32,422 nucleotides of DNA, taken from Verrucomicrobiales bacterium. GTDB taxonomy: Bacteria > Verrucomicrobiota > Verrucomicrobiia > Limisphaerales > F1-12-MAGs170. Shown here piece by piece: positions 30,941-32,422 of this stretch. The notes beneath the pieces are model-generated. The model made no database searches and was not told the DNA's origin. It worked only from the letters and a program-made list of their open reading frames with translations. Positions within the stretch are counted from its first letter, which is position 1. The number at the start of each line of letters is the position of its first letter. Made by a program: the position numbers and the translations under genes. The DNA is taken from NCBI GenBank assembly GCA_005777315.1, contig SXMN01000174.1:1-32422 (forward strand). Reading direction: 5' to 3'.

Positions 30941-32238
30941 AAATCCGAGCCATCGACGCCTTTCAAATATACGACTCGCGGGGCAACCCAACCATCGAGG
31001 CCGTGGTGACGCTGGATTCCGGAGTCTGCGGACATGGTCTGGTGCCCTCGGGCGCATCGACCGGCCGGAATGAAGCGCTGGAATTGCGCGACGGCGATCC
31101 GGATCGATTTGGCGGCCGGTCGGTGTTCCGAGCCATCGAGAATGTCCGGCGAGAGATTGCTCCCGCGCTTTCCGGGCACGATGTGACTGATCAGCCCTCC
31201 CTCGACCGACGGCTGATGGATCTCGACGGCACGCAGAACAAATCACGCCTTGGTGCGAACGCGATTCTTGCCGTGTCGATGGCCGCTGCACGAGCCGCGG
31301 CAGCGGGAATGGAGAAATCATTGTTCAATTACCTTGGAAATGGCAGGGGCACGGTTCTTCCTCTTCCGGAGATTCAGTTGTTTGGCGGTGGCAGACATGC
31401 GAATGGTCGCGTCGATGTGCAGGATTTCATGATCGTTGCGGTTGGGGCGGAGACGTACGAACAGAGTTTGGAGATGACGTTTGACGTGTTCCACGCCGCC
31501 GGCGAGCTGCTCAAGAAATGGGGAAAACTCTCCGGTGTCGCGGACGAAGGCGGTTACTGGCCGGCATTCGAGAGCAACGAGGAGGCAATCGAGGCGGCGA
31601 TCGGGGCAATCGTCGCGGCCGGATATGAACCAGGCCGGGAGGTCGCCCTGTCCCTCGACATCGCTGCGTCGGAACTGTATCGCGACGGTCAGTACCGGTT
31701 CGGCGTTGAAGGTCGATCCTTCTCTTCAGAGTCCTTCGCTGAACTGCTGTCGTCCTGGGTGGACCGTTACCCGATCATTTCCATCGAGGATCCGATGGCG
31801 GAGGAAGACTGGGAAGGTTGGGCGCTGGTTCGAAAGCTGTTCGGTGATCGCGTTCAACTCATTGGCGACGACCTTTTCACCACCAATTTGCAGCGCATTC
31901 AGAAAGGTGTAGAGCTTGGCGTTGCGAACGCCGTGCTGATCAAGCTGAATCAGATCGGCACTGTCACGGAAACGCTCGAAGCGATCCAGGCCACGCAACG
32001 CGCCGGATGGTTGCCCGTCATCTCGGCTCGATCTGGAGAAACAGAGGACACCTTCATCGCGCATCTGGCGGTGGCGACGAACGCCGGTCAACTCAAGGTT
32101 GGCTCGTTCTGTCGCGGTGAACGAACGGCCAAGTGGAATGAGCTGCTGCGTATTCAGCGCGAACTTGGATCGCGAGCGCAATTTTCCGGCGGCAGGATTT
32201 ATGGGCAAATTCTCAAGACTCCAAAGCTGAAGGTCTGA
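30937..32238 (+). CDS. Divergent enolase family protein lacking the active-site His
   Basis: A 433-residue enolase-family enzyme, normal length. Canonical enolase converts 2-phosphoglycerate to PEP with two Mg2+. Most of the site is kept (yeast numbering first): Ser39 loop PSGAST, H159 as H154, E211 as E204, D246 as D241, E295 as E284 (SIEDP), D320 as D311 (GDDLF), base K345 as K336 (LIKLNQIG), R374 as R365, K396 as K387. Two positions depart: E168 is D163 (VQDFM instead of IQEFM), and H373, in the near-invariant SHRSGET, is Ala364 (SARSGETED, codon GCT at 32026-32028). H373 contacts the substrate, so activity on 2-phosphoglycerate may be reduced or specificity altered. It is coupled to the kinase upstream. 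Whether this is the organism's only enolase cannot be seen; I leave the symbol empty and regard it as a probable paralogue. Confidence 0.9.
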   Translation: MKIRAIDAFQIYDSRGNPTIEAVVTLDSGVCGHGLVPSGASTGRNEALELRDGDPDRFGGRSVFRAIENVRREIAPALSGHDVTDQPSLDRRLMDLDGTQNKSRLGANAILAVSMAAARAAAAGMEKSLFNYLGNGRGTVLPLPEIQLFGGGRHANGRVDVQDFMIVAVGAETYEQSLEMTFDVFHAAGELLKKWGKLSGVADEGGYWPAFESNEEAIEAAIGAIVAAGYEPGREVALSLDIAASELYRDGQYRFGVEGRSFSSESFAELLSSWVDRYPIISIEDPMAEEDWEGWALVRKLFGDRVQLIGDDLFTTNLQRIQKGVELGVANAVLIKLNQIGTVTETLEAIQATQRAGWLPVISARSGETEDTFIAHLAVATNAGQLKVGSFCRGERTAKWNELLRIQRELGSRAQFSGGRIYGQILKTPKLKV

Positions 32239-32422
32239 TCCATGCCTATCCGGTTAGGGCGGGCGAAATAATAACTTGAGCAAATGTTCTGACCTCAGAA
32301 AGAGCGGGGTAAACCTGAAAAGACAGTGACCGGTTCAAATCCCTTGAATTGGTGCTTTCGTGAGTGGGTCGAGTGGAGAGGTCGGGTCGTGCGGACTGTT
32401 CCCAACGGACGGCTGGAAGGTA
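32239..32422. other. Right-edge sequence after the enolase gene
   Basis: No coding frame, RNA gene or clear terminator can be supported in these 184 bp. A T-loop-like string near 32331 is discussed under rejected observations. Confidence 0.35.

Noticed and set aside
32331..32343. GGTTCAAATCCC string resembling the T-arm of a tRNA
   Set aside because: The flanking bases do not form a T-stem, and no acceptor, D or anticodon arm can be drawn upstream.
1..32422. CRISPR array or defence island
   Set aside because: No regularly spaced short direct repeats and no cas, toxin-antitoxin or restriction genes were seen.

Overview
The window looks like a chromosome segment from a soil- or freshwater-type member of the Verrucomicrobiota (Pedosphaerales/Limisphaerales-like), with Planctomycetota as the fallback. 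I infer this from the GC-rich base composition, the general lack of strong Shine-Dalgarno sequences, the DUF1592/DUF1552 pair with linked HEAT protein, the large FG-GAP/ASPIC-UnbV proteins, the PA14/Ig-like exported proteins that end in a shared 'TGPWTDV...FYR(V/I)KP' module, and the cytochrome-copper monooxygenase-TPR fusion. No rRNA or tRNA gene and no CRISPR array is visible.

Layout. (1) 182-6200, minus strand: a compact operon transcribed DUF1587/1592/1588/1585 cytochrome -> Tat-exported DUF1552 protein -> exported HEAT-repeat protein. (2) 6382-9738, housekeeping block: recA and infA on plus, an ApaG-domain gene on minus, and a two-domain exported NIPSNAP protein on plus. (3) 10013-19055, minus: a tight operon of a cytochrome-FG-GAP protein followed by two very large paralogous FG-GAP/ASPIC-UnbV proteins. 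(4) 19145-25917, minus: two exported multi-domain PA14/Ig-like proteins. Between them lie two decayed gene fragments, one a copy of the cytochrome-FG-GAP gene and one a frameshifted relative of the copper monooxygenase at 27827. (5) 25944-27270: an intact IS4-family element with terminal inverted repeats and a 9-bp target duplication, sitting between the second PA14 gene and its likely promoter. (6) 27827-29575, plus: a c-type cytochrome/Cu(II) monooxygenase/TPR protein. (7) 29891-32238, plus: an APH-fold kinase overlapping by 4 bp a divergent enolase that lacks the conserved active-site histidine.

How the parts may work together. Regions 3, 4 and 6 encode almost only exported proteins with heme-c, copper, calcium-propeller or carbohydrate-binding-like modules, consistent with an extracellular or periplasmic oxidative/adhesive apparatus; that is inference from domain content and clustering. 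The locus has been reshaped by segmental duplication: the 3' end of the PA14 gene, a 12-bp GNRA-loop hairpin terminator and the 5' end of the cytochrome gene occur twice, and the two PA14 genes share an upstream element made of a 15-bp dyad, 7 bp, then TTGACC. The best candidate for undescribed biochemistry is the kinase plus variant-enolase pair at the right edge. The best candidate for an undescribed regulatory or export system is the PA14/FG-GAP/cytochrome cluster.
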